From: Deltaproteobacteria bacterium
GTDB taxonomy: Bacteria > Desulfobacterota > Desulfarculia > Adiutricales > Adiutricaceae
DNA: 6,051 nucleotides
Assembly (NCBI GenBank): GCA_031279155.1
Contig: JAITJB010000177.1
Location: 1-6,051 of the forward strand
Reading direction: 5' to 3'
The translations under genes and the position numbers were made by a program. Positions within the stretch are counted from its first letter, which is position 1, and the number at the start of each line of letters is the position of its first letter. Shown in pieces: positions 5,607-6,051 of the stretch. Below the pieces are notes generated by a model. It searched no databases and had not been told where the DNA came from. It saw only the letters and a list, made by a program, of their open reading frames with translations.

Positions 5607-6051
5607 TATCCATAAGATCTGAAGGCAATTCGTCTTTAAGGCGCCTAGTTAAAAGATCGACCAAACCGCGCCTAGGGGGTTTATCCTCGTATAAGACCCG
5701 GTAAACTTCTCTGGCCGTAGGCATGGTAAGGCTTCGGGCTTTAGCTAGCCCCCAAACGCTCTTGGCGTTCTTAACTCCCTCAGCTACTTCGCGGCTACCC
5801 GAAAGGATGCTCTTAAGGCTCTCGCCGGAGCCTAACCTTAAGCCCACGCGGCGATTGCGGGATAGTTCTCCGGTAGCCGTTAACATCAGATCGCCCATGC
5901 CAGATAAGCCGCTAAGAGTTAACGGATTGGCTCCTAAGGCTCTAGCAAGTAAGCTCATCTCGCCGATTGCCCTGGTTATCAAAGCCGCCCGGGCGTTGTA
6001 GCCTAACTGTAGCCCATCAGAAATGCCGGCGGCTATGGCGTAGATATTTTT
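5596..6051 (-). CDS. gpsA: Glycerol-3-phosphate dehydrogenase [NAD(P)+], C-terminal part, 5' end beyond the window
   Basis: GpsA reduces dihydroxyacetone phosphate to sn-glycerol-3-phosphate with NAD(P)H, supplying the backbone for phospholipids in the cytoplasm. The 151 visible codons are the C-terminal catalytic domain; the N-terminal Rossmann domain with the dinucleotide-binding GxGxxG lies past base 6051. The frame enters at the edge with KNIYAIAAGISDG, in which the first lysine corresponds to the conserved catalytic lysine. It continues with GYNARAALITR, the GLSGMGDLMLTATGELSRNRR substrate-binding region (residue run split here as GLSGMGDL and SRNRR), the conserved REVAEGVKNAK segment and a C-terminal helix set ending in a short tail. 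The frame is open across the boundary, so the TTG at 5980-5982 is internal, not a start. It overlaps nadD by one base. Confidence 0.96.
   Translation of the reverse strand, partial: KNIYAIAAGISDGLQLGYNARAALITRAIGEMSLLARALGANPLTLSGLSGMGDLMLTATGELSRNRRVGLRLGSGESLKSILSGSREVAEGVKNAKSVWGLAKARSLTMPTAREVYRVLYEDKPPRRGLVDLLTRRLKDELPSDLMDRGI

Noticed and set aside
5723..6001. Plus-strand open frame antisense to gpsA
   Set aside because: The minus-strand frame is a clear GpsA C-terminal domain over the same bases.

Overview
The window is a run of six protein-coding genes, all on the minus strand. It is read here from right (upstream) to left (downstream): gpsA (3' part only), nadD, rsfS, a Fur-family regulator, a ctpA-type S41 protease, and a RhlB-like DEAD-box RNA helicase whose 3' end lies beyond base 1. 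Coding density is high, base composition is fairly balanced, and I saw no RNA gene, insertion sequence, CRISPR array or phage gene. An exported carboxy-terminal processing protease, a RhlB-type helicase and a four-cysteine Fur protein fit a Gram-negative bacterium. The mix resembles proteobacterial or Desulfobacterota (former Deltaproteobacteria) housekeeping regions, but that placement is a tentative inference.

Layout. At the right edge, gpsA (glycerol-3-phosphate dehydrogenase) ends in a TAATG junction that shares one base with the nadD start, so these two are almost certainly co-transcribed and probably translationally coupled. nadD (NAD biosynthesis) is followed within about 50 bases by rsfS (ribosomal silencing factor), a widely conserved pair. 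A gap of 168 bases then separates rsfS from the Fur-family gene; it holds a plausible promoter and a GC-rich inverted repeat. The Fur gene and the protease gene are 47 bases apart and probably form a second transcription unit. A gap of 150 bases with two strong inverted repeats and a possible extended -10 element separates the protease from the helicase, which may start a third unit.

Functionally the genes serve lipid precursor supply (GpsA), cofactor supply (NadD), ribosome hibernation (RsfS), metal- or redox-responsive transcription (Fur family), envelope proteolysis (Ctp) and RNA remodelling (helicase). These are ordinary housekeeping roles, and I do not see a novel defence, mobile or biosynthetic system. 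The points worth a second look are low-complexity additions to conserved proteins (a tandem five-residue repeat and a long basic tail in the helicase, a long N-terminal extension on RsfS, an acidic segment in the protease) and the structured intergenic regions.
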